Assembly (NCBI RefSeq): GCF_900215155.1
Contig: NZ_LT907980.1
Span: 1,984,001 to 2,048,000 of the forward strand
DNA from: Marinobacter sp. LV10R510-11A
GTDB taxonomy: Bacteria; Pseudomonadota; Gammaproteobacteria; Pseudomonadales; Oleiphilaceae
Direction of reading: 5' to 3'
Length of the DNA stretch: 64,000 bases
Both the position numbers and the translations under genes were made by a program. How positions within the stretch are numbered: the first letter of the stretch is position 1; each line of letters begins with the position of its first letter. Under the pieces are notes generated by a model. The model did no database searches and had not been told where the DNA came from. It worked only from the letters and a program-made list of their open reading frames with translations. Positions 27,657-36,033 of this stretch are shown here, piece after piece.

Positions 27657-28871
27657 ATGAGCAACACACCCAAACCACTGGCCGGAATTAAAGTACTGGA
27701 CATTTCCCGCGTACTGGCCGGGCCTTGGTGCGGGCAAATGCTCGCAGACATGGGGGCCGATGTAATCAAGGTCGAACGCCCCGGCAGTGGCGATGATACT
27801 CGCAACTGGGGCCCTCCCTGGCTTGCTGGCACACAAGAGTCTGCGTATTACCTGTGTGCGAACCGAGGCAAGCGTTCGGTAACTGTTGATATGGCCAAGC
27901 CCGAAGGTCAGGCAGTGATTAAGCAGTTAGTCGCCCAATCCGATGTGCTGCTTGAAAACTTTAAAGTCGGCGGCTTAAAACGCTACGGTTTGGATTACGC
28001 CAGCCTGAAGGCGCTGAACCCCAAATTGATTTACTGCTCAATTACCGGCTTTGGCCAGGACAGCCCCTACGCTCATCGCCCCGGTTACGACTTTATGATT
28101 CAGGCCATGGGCGGGATTATGAGCCTGACCGGTAATCCAGACGGTGAGCCGGGAGCCGGGCCGATGAAAAGCGGTGTGGCGTTTACCGATGTTTTCACCG
28201 GGCTGTATGCCTCGAACGCGGTACTTGCAGCGCTTTATCAGCGCCGCGACAGCGGCCTTGGCTGCCATATTGATATGGCACTGATGGATGTACAGGTCGG
28301 TGTACTCGCCAACCAGGCGCTTAACTACCTTACCTCCGGCGATGTGCCCCAGCGGCTGGGCAATGCCCACCCCAACATCGTGCCTTATCAGGCGGTTGCC
28401 ACCTTGGATGGCCATATGATAGTGGCCGTCGGCAACGACCAGCAGTTCAAACGTTTTTGCACAGTGCTTTCACTACCTGCCTTGGCTGACGACCCACTCT
28501 TTGCGACCAACGGTGCCCGGGTGAACCATCGTGAGCTCCTAGTACCACAGTTGGAAGCTGCGCTAGCCCGACGCAGCACGGATGAATGGCTTGCCGCCTT
28601 TGAAGCCGTTGGCGTGCCCTGCGGGCCGATCAATACGCTGGATCGGGTGTTCGACGACCCGCATGTGAAAGCTCGTAAACTTAAGCAGACCCTGCCGCAT
28701 CCCCAAGCGGGCCAAGTGAATTTGGTCGCCAACCCGATCCGTATTAACGGCGCCCAAATGAGTGCCACGACAGCACCGCCCCACTTAGGTCAGCATACTG
28801 AAAGCGTGCTCGAAGAGCTTGGCATTACTCCCGAACAGCGCACAGCCCTCAGCAAAGCGGGCATTGTTTAG
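27657..28871 (+). CDS. CaiB/BaiF class III CoA-transferase
   Basis: A 404-residue family III CoA-transferase. The N-terminal LAGIKVLDISRVLAGPWC and VIKVERPGSGD segments and the catalytic Asp in PGYDFMIQAMGG are all present, and length is normal. By position directly after gcdH it is probably succinyl-CoA:glutarate CoA-transferase, converting glutarate to glutaryl-CoA. AAGGGCGAG ribosome site. Followed by terminators. Confidence 0.9.
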   Translation: MSNTPKPLAGIKVLDISRVLAGPWCGQMLADMGADVIKVERPGSGDDTRNWGPPWLAGTQESAYYLCANRGKRSVTVDMAKPEGQAVIKQLVAQSDVLLENFKVGGLKRYGLDYASLKALNPKLIYCSITGFGQDSPYAHRPGYDFMIQAMGGIMSLTGNPDGEPGAGPMKSGVAFTDVFTGLYASNAVLAALYQRRDSGLGCHIDMALMDVQVGVLANQALNYLTSGDVPQRLGNAHPNIVPYQAVATLDGHMIVAVGNDQQFKRFCTVLSLPALADDPLFATNGARVNHRELLVPQLEAALARRSTDEWLAAFEAVGVPCGPINTLDRVFDDPHVKARKLKQTLPHPQAGQVNLVANPIRINGAQMSATTAPPHLGQHTESVLEELGITPEQRTALSKAGIV

Positions 28872-28906
28872 CAGCGATTAGGAGTGAAATACATCCCCCG
28901 TCTTTG

Positions 28907-28926
28907 GCGCCTCACAAGGCGCTTTT
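28907..28926 (+). terminator. Intrinsic terminator after the CoA-transferase
   Basis: A short stem GCGCCT (28907-28912) / AGGCGC (28917-28922) with a CACA loop followed by TTTT. A second stem, TTTTGTTTGC (28923-28932) / GCAAACAAAA (28945-28954), begins inside its T-run, so the two structures compete. Confidence 0.7.
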
Positions 28927-28950
28927 GTTTGCCCGGCGAAGCCGGCAAAC

Positions 28951-28982
28951 AAAAAGGGCCACTATAAAAGTGGTCCTTTTTT
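28951..28982. terminator. Bidirectional terminator between convergent operons
   Basis: AAAAAGGGCCACT (28951-28963), loop ATAAA, then AGTGGTCC and TTTTTT (to 28982). The A-run before and T-run after the stem make it work on both strands, serving the CoA-transferase transcript and the LIV-type ABC operon whose last gene ends at 29000. Confidence 0.9.
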
Positions 28983-28999
28983 ATCCGAACTTTCAGCCC

Positions 29000-29995
29000 C
29001 TACCCCATATTTTTCCTCACAAACTTCTGAATCTCCCCCACAATACCGCTACGGAAAGCCAGCACGGTGATTACGAAGATGCCCCCCAGAATCGGATCTA
29101 CCCAGTCCCTGAGCGGGCCTTGTCCGAGTTGGTACTCTATATTAACCACAAGGGTTGCGCCCAAAACTGGCCCCAGCAATGTGCCCATACCGCCTACCAG
29201 TGTCATCAGAATAACTTCGCCGGACATGTGCCAATGCGCATCGTTCAAGGAGGCCAACTGGAACACCACTGACTTCATGGAACCCGCAAGGCCAGCAAGC
29301 GCTGCGGATATTACAAACGCCAGTATTTTATAGCGATCCACTTTGTAGCCAAGGGAGATAGCACGAGGTTCGTTCTGTTTAATCGCCTTCAGTACGTGGC
29401 CATAAGGGCTGCTGACAATCCGCTGAACCAATAGGTAGCAGCCGAGGAATACTGCCAGCACGAAGTAATACATATTTAAATTGTCTTCAAGGTTGATCAG
29501 CCCGAACAGTTCACCTCTGGGTACGCCGTGCATACCATCCTCGCCGCCGGTAAAGGACGACTGCACAAAGAAGAAAAATACCAACTGCGCCAGAGCCAGT
29601 GTAACCATGGCAAAGTAAATGCCCTGGCGGCGAATGGACAGAAGAGCAAAACCCAGCCCGAGCACCGTCGCCACCAGCGTTCCCGCGATGATGCCCATCT
29701 CGGTGGTAAGGCCACTGTAATTAGTGAGCAGGTAACCCGTGGTGTATCCGCCCGAGGCCAGAAAAGCGGCATGGCCGAAAGACAGCAAGCCGGTAAACCC
29801 AAACAGCAAGTTGAAAGCTACCGCAAACAGCGCGAAGCAAAGGATTTTCATCAGAAACACGGGATACATCACGAACGGCGCGAGCAGCAAAAGTACCAGC
29901 AGCACGCCATTCAGTATCAGTTTTCTGCGATCCTCGGTTTTTTGTTGTTTCAGGATTGTCTTCTGGATATCGGACCGAATATCAGTCTGGCTCAT
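29000..29995 (-). CDS. LIV-type ABC transporter permease (LivM-like)
   Basis: A 331-residue inner-membrane permease with about 9-10 hydrophobic helices. The FGFTGLLSFGHAAFLASGGY segment and SLGYKVDRYKILAFVISAALAGLAGSM (the region touching the ATPases) are the hallmarks of LivM. It is the last gene of a five-gene cassette and lies 2 nt after the LivH-like gene. The cassette imports a branched-chain amino acid or a carboxylate of similar type. Confidence 0.92.
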   Translation of the reverse strand: MSQTDIRSDIQKTILKQQKTEDRRKLILNGVLLVLLLLAPFVMYPVFLMKILCFALFAVAFNLLFGFTGLLSFGHAAFLASGGYTTGYLLTNYSGLTTEMGIIAGTLVATVLGLGFALLSIRRQGIYFAMVTLALAQLVFFFFVQSSFTGGEDGMHGVPRGELFGLINLEDNLNMYYFVLAVFLGCYLLVQRIVSSPYGHVLKAIKQNEPRAISLGYKVDRYKILAFVISAALAGLAGSMKSVVFQLASLNDAHWHMSGEVILMTLVGGMGTLLGPVLGATLVVNIEYQLGQGPLRDWVDPILGGIFVITVLAFRSGIVGEIQKFVRKNMG

Positions 29996-29997
29996 GA

Positions 29998-30885
29998 TTA
30001 TGCCTCCTTTCCGAACAGGCCATTGGGCCGGATCATCAGCACGATTACCATGACCAGGAAGATCACCGCAGACGACGCGGGGGGGTAGAACGTTTTGGTA
30101 AGCCCTTCAACAACACCCATAAGAATACCGGTGATGATAGCTCCACCAATGGAGCCCAGCCCCCCGATAACCACGACAGCAAAAACGACAATCAGTATGT
30201 GTGAGCCCATGACGGGGGTTACCGAATAGATGGGCGCAGCCAACACACCCGCAAACGCGGCCAGCATGACACCAAAGCCGTATGTAAGGCTGACCAGTAA
30301 AGGCACGTTAATACCGAAACCCTGCATAAGCTGGGAGTCTTCAGTACCTGCTCGCAGGTACGCACCAAGCTTGGTCTTCTCAATCATGAACCAGGTGCCA
30401 AAGCACACGATAAGGGCGGCCACGATCACCCAGGCCCGGTAGTAAGGGAGAAACATAAACCCGAGATTTACGCCACCTTTGAACATATCTGGCATGGAAT
30501 AGCGAAGGCCAGACACACCATAAATGTTGGTGAGAATCCCCTGCATGATCAGGGCGACACCAAACGTCAGGAGCAGACTGTAAATATGATCCTGCCCGCC
30601 AATGCGGCGAAGAAGAAAATACTCAACAAGCACCCCGACGATGCCAACCAGAACGGGTGCCAGAAACAGAGCTACCCAGTAGTTGACGCCCAAGGTATCA
30701 AACAGGATGACCGTGGCCATGGCACCGAGCATATACATGGCGCCATGGGCAAAATTGATAATTTTAAGAAGACCGAAAATAACAGCTAGGCCGAGGCTCA
30801 AAAGTGCATAGAAGGCGCCGTTGATCACGCCTATCAAAAGCTGACCAAAAAGCACCGCCATGGGGACGCCGAAAATCATGGACAT
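29998..30885 (-). CDS. LIV-type ABC transporter permease (LivH-like)
   Basis: A 295-residue permease with about 8 helices. The opening GVINGAFYALLSLGLAVIFG followed by INFAHGAMYMLGA is characteristic of LivH, and GTEDSQLMQGFGINVPLLVS marks the cytoplasmic coupling loop. It pairs with the LivM-like protein. It starts 100 nt after the binding-protein gene, which could allow a processing site or internal regulation. Confidence 0.92.
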   Translation of the reverse strand: MSMIFGVPMAVLFGQLLIGVINGAFYALLSLGLAVIFGLLKIINFAHGAMYMLGAMATVILFDTLGVNYWVALFLAPVLVGIVGVLVEYFLLRRIGGQDHIYSLLLTFGVALIMQGILTNIYGVSGLRYSMPDMFKGGVNLGFMFLPYYRAWVIVAALIVCFGTWFMIEKTKLGAYLRAGTEDSQLMQGFGINVPLLVSLTYGFGVMLAAFAGVLAAPIYSVTPVMGSHILIVVFAVVVIGGLGSIGGAIITGILMGVVEGLTKTFYPPASSAVIFLVMVIVLMIRPNGLFGKEA

Positions 30886-30985
30886 GTTGCTAACTCCAAA
30901 AGCAGCACAAACGTTGAATCAGTTTTTATTTTACGTAGTGCTCCGAACTCTCCAGCAAACGCCGGAGAGTTCCGTTGCCTACGTT

Positions 30986-32200
30986 TTATTTGCTGCTGAC
31001 CAGCTTGCAGTCGCTATCCGCCAGCGGGCGAAATGCTTCTTCAGCTGGAATGGTGCGTAGGATTTTGTACAGATCCCATTCGTTGGTGGACTCTTCCGGC
31101 GTTTTTACCTGTGCCAGATACATATCGTGCACCATGCGGCCATCCTCACGAATGCGGCCGTTCTTGGCGAACATGTCGTTGATGGGCGTATCCATCATCT
31201 GCTTACGTACGATCTGAGAATCATCGGAACCCGTCGCTTCAATAGCATTCAGATACTGAATCGCACTGGAGTATATCCCCGCGTGCACCATGGTCGGTCT
31301 TACACCGGTTTCCTTCATGAAACGATCAGCCCAGGCGCGGGCTTCTTCATTCATATCCCAGTACCAGCCCGTGGTCAGCTGGATACCCTGAGCGGTTTCA
31401 GCGCCCAGTGCGTGAACATCGGTCAGGAACAGCAGTAACGCTGCCAGGGTCTGGTCAGACCGGGTTAAACCGAATTCTGCGGCTGTTGTGATGGCGTTTG
31501 TGGTATCTGAGCCGGCGTTTGCCAAGGCGATAACATCTGCACCAGACGCCTGCGCCTGCAGGATGAATGAGGAGAAGTCTGGAGTCGGGAACGGATGGCG
31601 GATGGTGCCTATAACTTCCCCGCCATTGGATTCAACCATGCGGGTAACGTCTGCCTCCAGGGAGTGCCCGAACGCGTAGTCGGCTGTCAGGATATACCAG
31701 GTTTTGCCACCTTCCTTAACGATCGCGGTGGGGGTGCCGACAGACAATGGATAGGTGTCATAAGCGTAGTGAATGTGGTTCGGGGTACAGTACTCGTTGG
31801 TAATACTGGATGCGGCAGAGCCGTTTACCAGACCAAGCTTATTGTTCTCTTCGATGACTTTGGTTGCAGCGATGGTTACAGAGGATGCAACAAGACCAGC
31901 CACCATATCGACGTTGTCGTTTTCCAGCCAGCGACGCACTGTGCTGGAAGCTACGTCCGGGCTGTTACGGTCATCAGCAGTGACGATTTCGATTTTAGCG
32001 CCCTTGACCGTACCACCGAAGTCGGCAACGGCCATTTCCAGGGCCGTGAGGCCGTTCGGGCCTGCCAGGTCGCGATAGGTGCCGGACATATCGGCCAGAT
32101 AGCCGATTTTCACGGTGTTGTTGGTGATTTCCGCTTGGGCGCCACCCACCATCAAGGCTGATGCAACGGCTGAGGCTAGTAGTTTTTTCATAATTGTCAT
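30986..32200 (-). CDS. ABC transporter substrate-binding protein, LIV type
   Basis: A 404-residue periplasmic protein with a signal peptide (KKLLASAVASALMVGGAQAE, cleavage after about residue 23). The mature part begins ITNNTVKIGYLADMSGTYRD, as in type-I binding proteins of LivJ/aromatic-acid kind. Two Cys residues (CTPNH and near the C-terminus CKLVS) could form a disulfide. A GGAG site lies 8 nt before the ATG at 32200. This subfamily is often for short acids, aromatics or amides rather than leucine itself, so the ligand is open. Confidence 0.9.
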   Translation of the reverse strand: MTIMKKLLASAVASALMVGGAQAEITNNTVKIGYLADMSGTYRDLAGPNGLTALEMAVADFGGTVKGAKIEIVTADDRNSPDVASSTVRRWLENDNVDMVAGLVASSVTIAATKVIEENNKLGLVNGSAASSITNEYCTPNHIHYAYDTYPLSVGTPTAIVKEGGKTWYILTADYAFGHSLEADVTRMVESNGGEVIGTIRHPFPTPDFSSFILQAQASGADVIALANAGSDTTNAITTAAEFGLTRSDQTLAALLLFLTDVHALGAETAQGIQLTTGWYWDMNEEARAWADRFMKETGVRPTMVHAGIYSSAIQYLNAIEATGSDDSQIVRKQMMDTPINDMFAKNGRIREDGRMVHDMYLAQVKTPEESTNEWDLYKILRTIPAEEAFRPLADSDCKLVSSK

Positions 32201-32279
32201 TGTTGTATCTCCGCTACTATTTTGTGTTCGTTCGGGTTTTTGTTGCTATTTTTTTCCTTTCACACGCACTGATCCGGGC

Positions 32280-33002
32280 TCAGACGCCCAGGTAACCATT
32301 CAACACCGACTGTTTCGCGTGCAGTTCGCCGGCACTGACTTCTTCCACAATCCGGCCATGCTCAACCACGTAATGCCGGTCGGCCAATGGCGCTGCAAAG
32401 TGAAAATTTTGCTCTACCAGAATGATGGTTAGCCCCTTCTTTTTAAGGGCTAACAGCACCTCACCCAGTTTCTCCACAATAACCGGAGCTAAGCCTTCGG
32501 TTATTTCGTCCAGCAAAAGCATGTTGGCGCCGGTGCGAAGAATGCGTGCCACCGCCAGCATCTGCTGCTCCCCACCCGAGAGCTTGGTGCCCTGGCTGAA
32601 GCGACGCTCATAGAGATTGGGAAACATGGTGTAGATTTCTTCCAGGCTCATACCTCCGCTGCGCACCACCGGCGGTAACGTGAGATTTTCATGAACGCTG
32701 AGGGACGCAAAAATACCCCGATGCTCGGGGCAGTACCCAACACCCAACCTTGCAATGTTGTGCGGCGCGCAAGACATCGTCTCCTCGCCGTTGATCATAA
32801 TGGAGCCAGTCCGACGGCCCACCATGTTCATGATCGCCTTCAGCGTGGTGCTTCGCCCCGCGCCATTACGGCCGAGCAGTGTAACCAGCTCGCCCCGGTT
32901 AACGACCATTTCAATGCCGTGCAGAATATGGGATTCACCATAAAACGCATGCAGCCCCGAAATGCGCAGCTGCTCGTACTCCTTTGCCACATTCTGGCTC
33001 AT
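32280..33002 (-). CDS. LIV-type ABC transporter ATPase (LivF-like)
   Basis: A 240-residue ATPase. Walker A reads GRNGAGRST, with Arg (CGA) where the usual catalytic Lys stands; the signature LSGGEQQML, Walker B MLLLDEITEG and the His-loop residues are normal. It overlaps the LivG-like gene by 4 nt (ATGA), so the two are translationally coupled and probably form a heterodimer. Confidence 0.92.
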   Translation of the reverse strand: MSQNVAKEYEQLRISGLHAFYGESHILHGIEMVVNRGELVTLLGRNGAGRSTTLKAIMNMVGRRTGSIMINGEETMSCAPHNIARLGVGYCPEHRGIFASLSVHENLTLPPVVRSGGMSLEEIYTMFPNLYERRFSQGTKLSGGEQQMLAVARILRTGANMLLLDEITEGLAPVIVEKLGEVLLALKKKGLTIILVEQNFHFAAPLADRHYVVEHGRIVEEVSAGELHAKQSVLNGYLGV

Positions 33003-33793
33003 TGGGGGGCCTCCTCTTCGGTTACCGTTCCCCGTTCGCCAGTGGAACCGGCTCCCATATAAACCTCGCGTACGCGAGGATCAGCAGAGACTGCTTCATA
33101 GTCACCCTCCGTAAGTACGGCACCCTGCGCCAGCACTGTTATCCGGTCGCACAGCTTAGAAACCACGCCGAGGTTGTGTTCAACCATCAGTACCGTTCGG
33201 CCCTCAGCTGCCTTGCGCACCAGCTCCACAACACGATCAACGTCTTCCGTGCCCATACCTTGAGTTGGCTCATCGAGCAGCAGTATTTCCGGCTTCATAG
33301 CCAAAGTGGTCGCCAGCTCAAGCGCACGTTTACGGCCATAGGCCAGTTCAACGGTTGTGGTGTTCGCAAATTCAGTCAGGCCAACAGACTCCAGAAGTTC
33401 CATGGCGCGCTCGTTAAGCCTGTTCAGCGAGGCTCCGGACTTCCAGAAACTGAAAGAACTGCCTTCAAAGCTTTGCAGTGCAACACGAATATTTTCCAGG
33501 GCCGTCATATGCGGGAAAACAGCGGAAATCTGAAACGAGCGGACTATGCCTTTGCGGGCAATCGCCGCTGACTTCATCGGGGTTATATCTTCGCCTTTAA
33601 AGAGAATTTTTCCGCGTGTTGGAATGAGAAACTTGGTAAGCAGGTTGAACACGGTGGTCTTGCCTGCACCGTTAGGGCCGATCAGAGCGTGTATATGGCC
33701 TTTCTGAATTTTTAGATTCACGTTGTCGACCGCAACAAAGCCTTTGAACTCTTTCACAAGGTTCTGGGTCTCCAGCACGTACTGGTCACTCAT
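32999..33793 (-). CDS. LIV-type ABC transporter ATPase (LivG-like)
   Basis: A 264-residue ATPase with intact Walker A (GPNGAGKTT), a degenerate LAYGRKRALEL signature usual for LivG, and Walker B ILLLDEPTQGM. It is the first gene of the transporter cassette. A LiuR-type palindrome lies 60 nt upstream of its ATG and immediately after the upstream thioesterase stop, so the transporter probably has its own regulated promoter. Confidence 0.93.
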   Translation of the reverse strand: MSDQYVLETQNLVKEFKGFVAVDNVNLKIQKGHIHALIGPNGAGKTTVFNLLTKFLIPTRGKILFKGEDITPMKSAAIARKGIVRSFQISAVFPHMTALENIRVALQSFEGSSFSFWKSGASLNRLNERAMELLESVGLTEFANTTTVELAYGRKRALELATTLAMKPEILLLDEPTQGMGTEDVDRVVELVRKAAEGRTVLMVEHNLGVVSKLCDRITVLAQGAVLTEGDYEAVSADPRVREVYMGAGSTGERGTVTEEEAPQ

Positions 33794-33852
33794 GATCCAA
33801 TCTACCTTTTGTTATTGTTTTCCAATTTTAATTACTTACAGACTAGATTGAC

Positions 33853-33870
33853 GTTTACGTATACGTCAAT
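33853..33870. promoter_or_regulatory. LiuR-type operator box 3 (ABC operon)
   Basis: GTTTACGT-AT-ACGTCAAT. The left arm is a perfect half-site and the right arm matches ACGTAAAC/G in five or six of eight positions. It ends exactly before the thioesterase stop codon and lies 60 nt before the LivG-like start, the same distance as box 4 from its gene. Confidence 0.6.
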
Positions 33871-34296
33871 CTAATCCTCGTGTTTTTTTGGTGGAATCGA
33901 GTAAGTCATCGTTGAATGAGCAACCGGCACTTCTACGCCTTCGGAGTAGACAAATACCTCCCCCACGCCCATGGTGCGACCCACTTTGAGCATAGTCGCT
34001 CTCGCCCAGATTGGCGTATGGGCGGCCGGCTTGCGCAGAAAGTTAATGTTCAGGTTGGTGGTTACCGCCAATGGCACCAACCCGATTCTGCTTAACAGAG
34101 CCGCGTAAAGGGTAACGTCTGCAAGCCCCATCATCACCGGGCCCGACACAGTTCCACCCGGCCTGAGGTGCCCATCATCGACATCCAAACTCATCTCAGC
34201 CCAGCCATCGCCCAGTTTCCTAAGGCTGCCGTACGCGGCACCTTGAGGAAACTGATCTTGGAGGAACCTATCCAACTCCTCAAAGGTGATCTTCAT
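33871..34296 (-). CDS. PaaI-type acyl-CoA thioesterase
   Basis: A 141-residue hotdog-fold protein of the PaaI/YdiI type that would hydrolyse an acyl-CoA. The core helix segment GGTVSGPVMMGLADVTLYAAL contains the usual Gly-rich loop and an Asp that often acts in catalysis; LNINFLRKPAAHTPIWARA is the conserved beta hairpin. It overlaps the acyl-CoA ligase gene by 4 nt, so ligase and thioesterase are made together; it may rescue CoA stuck on dead-end acyl groups. Confidence 0.88.
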   Translation of the reverse strand: MKITFEELDRFLQDQFPQGAAYGSLRKLGDGWAEMSLDVDDGHLRPGGTVSGPVMMGLADVTLYAALLSRIGLVPLAVTTNLNINFLRKPAAHTPIWARATMLKVGRTMGVGEVFVYSEGVEVPVAHSTMTYSIPPKKHED

Positions 34297-35942
34297 GAAT
34301 CGGGTTTTTCCTGGGCCCGGTTACGCAGTACGAACCGCTGAATCTTACCGCTGGGGGTTTTCGGAAGCTCATCTATAAATTCAATTTCACGGGGGAATGC
34401 GTGTGTGGAAAGGCGACGGCGAACCAGCTCCTGCAGTTCATCCCGTAGGGTCTGATCATCTACAGGTTGCTGATCGTTCTTGATGACAACATAAGCCTTG
34501 ATGATGGAGCCACGCTTCTCATCGGGCTTGGCAACCACGCCAGATTCTGCAACCGCAGCGTGTTCCAGCAATGTGCTCTCCACATCCGCAGGGCCCACCC
34601 GGTAACCGGCCGTCGTAATGATATCGTCGTCACGCCCACTGAATGAGAAGCTGCCATCGCCGTGACAGACCGCCATGTCACCGGTGAGATAGTAGCCTTT
34701 TACGAAGGGGTCTTTTTCGCCCCATGTGTAGCCATCAAAATGGAACAGCGGAGACGCTTTCACATCTACGGCAATCTGCCCCACTTCGCCCTCTCCCACT
34801 TCCTCATTTTTCTCGTTCAGAGCAACCACTCTATGGCCTGGGGAAGAATAGCCCATTGAGCCAGGACGCTCCGGGTGCTCAAGCGCCAAAAAGTTGCAGC
34901 AAGTCATTCCGGTTTCGGTCTGGCCATAGTGATCTGTAACCGGGCAGAAATGGCGATTCTTGATCCAGCTAACCACTTCTGGGTTCAAGGGCTCGCCTGC
35001 ACTGCTGGCAACACGCAACCCAAGGTTTTCACCTTCAGGCAGAACATGATCATTGGCTTTCAGCAAGCGATAGGCGGTAGGCGCAGCGGCAAGGTTGGTA
35101 ATCTTGTACTTACGAATCATGTCGTAGGTGGATTCCGGGGTAAACGCGCCCGGATTGAAGTGGGTGGCGTGCCCCATCAACAATGGCCCAACCACGGCAT
35201 AATAAAGACCATAAGCCCAACCTGGGTCCGCAACGTTCCAGAACGCATCGTCATCCCGCAGGTCAATGGCGTACTTCATGTACACATAGAAGCCCATTAA
35301 CGCCCGAGCAGGCACGGCCACGCCCTTGGACTTGCCCACGGTGCCAGAGGTAAACATCTGTAGAAATGGGTCGTCGCCCTTGATCATGACCGGCTCAAAG
35401 TCTGGCTTCTGCGCCGCAAGAGTGCTTCTAAAATCCGGAACATTGGCGCCGGTTTTTTCTGCATCGACGCAAAGTACTGGCGAGCAATCCTTCACGTCGT
35501 TGAGTTTGGGGTAGTTGGTCGGGTCTGTGACCACCAGCTTTGTACCGGCCCGCTCAAGGCGGTATTCGATAGCACCGGAGCCAAATGCCGTAAACAGCGG
35601 CTGATATACCCCGCCAGCACGCAGTGTGCCGGCAATAACGATCAACAGCTCCGGCCCTCTTGGCAACAGAGCTGCTACCCGATCACCTTTGCCGATGCCT
35701 TGCGACGTTAGATAGTTCGCAAATCGGGCGGCCTGCTCCTTTAGTTCTGCAAAGGTAAGCACACCGTCGCCGCCACCGTCTTTTTCGTAATAAAGCGCGA
35801 CTTTCTTTGGATCGGCCGCCCACTTATCACAAATTTCATGGCAAACATTCAGCCCGTTTTCTAAGCTTCCATCCAAGATTTCCGCTTCCAGAGCGGCGGG
35901 ATCGAAGTTTTTATAAACGTCGGCGTATTCCGGAAGGCTCAT
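34293..35942 (-). CDS. AMP-forming acyl-CoA synthetase
   Basis: A 549-residue adenylate-forming ligase in the group with acetyl/propionyl and medium-chain enzymes. The phosphate motif QMFTSGTVGKSKGV is near residue 178, the adenine motif HYGQTETGMTC near 330, the GDMAVCHGDG hinge near 415 and the catalytic Lys in KTPSGKIQRFVLR near 535. Start at 35942 has AGGAG 7 nt upstream. A LiuR-type palindrome is 60 nt upstream. Joined with the thioesterase and the LIV-type transporter it suggests uptake and activation of a short branched or aromatic acid. Confidence 0.88.
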   Translation of the reverse strand: MSLPEYADVYKNFDPAALEAEILDGSLENGLNVCHEICDKWAADPKKVALYYEKDGGGDGVLTFAELKEQAARFANYLTSQGIGKGDRVAALLPRGPELLIVIAGTLRAGGVYQPLFTAFGSGAIEYRLERAGTKLVVTDPTNYPKLNDVKDCSPVLCVDAEKTGANVPDFRSTLAAQKPDFEPVMIKGDDPFLQMFTSGTVGKSKGVAVPARALMGFYVYMKYAIDLRDDDAFWNVADPGWAYGLYYAVVGPLLMGHATHFNPGAFTPESTYDMIRKYKITNLAAAPTAYRLLKANDHVLPEGENLGLRVASSAGEPLNPEVVSWIKNRHFCPVTDHYGQTETGMTCCNFLALEHPERPGSMGYSSPGHRVVALNEKNEEVGEGEVGQIAVDVKASPLFHFDGYTWGEKDPFVKGYYLTGDMAVCHGDGSFSFSGRDDDIITTAGYRVGPADVESTLLEHAAVAESGVVAKPDEKRGSIIKAYVVIKNDQQPVDDQTLRDELQELVRRRLSTHAFPREIEFIDELPKTPSGKIQRFVLRNRAQEKPDS

Positions 35943-36001
35943 GATCAACTCCTGCTATTTTTATCATTGAATGCATGGATCAAGATTTAGCACAGCCTTC
36001 A

Positions 36002-36019
36002 CCTTACGTAAAGGTAAAC
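36002..36019. promoter_or_regulatory. LiuR-type operator box 4 (ligase operon)
   Basis: CCTTACGT-AA-AGGTAAAC, 16 of 18 positions matching box 1 outside the centre. It lies between the end of the proline-racemase-like gene and the start of the ligase gene, 60 nt upstream of the ATG. Confidence 0.65.
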
Positions 36020-36033
36020 TTTAGGCGTACACG

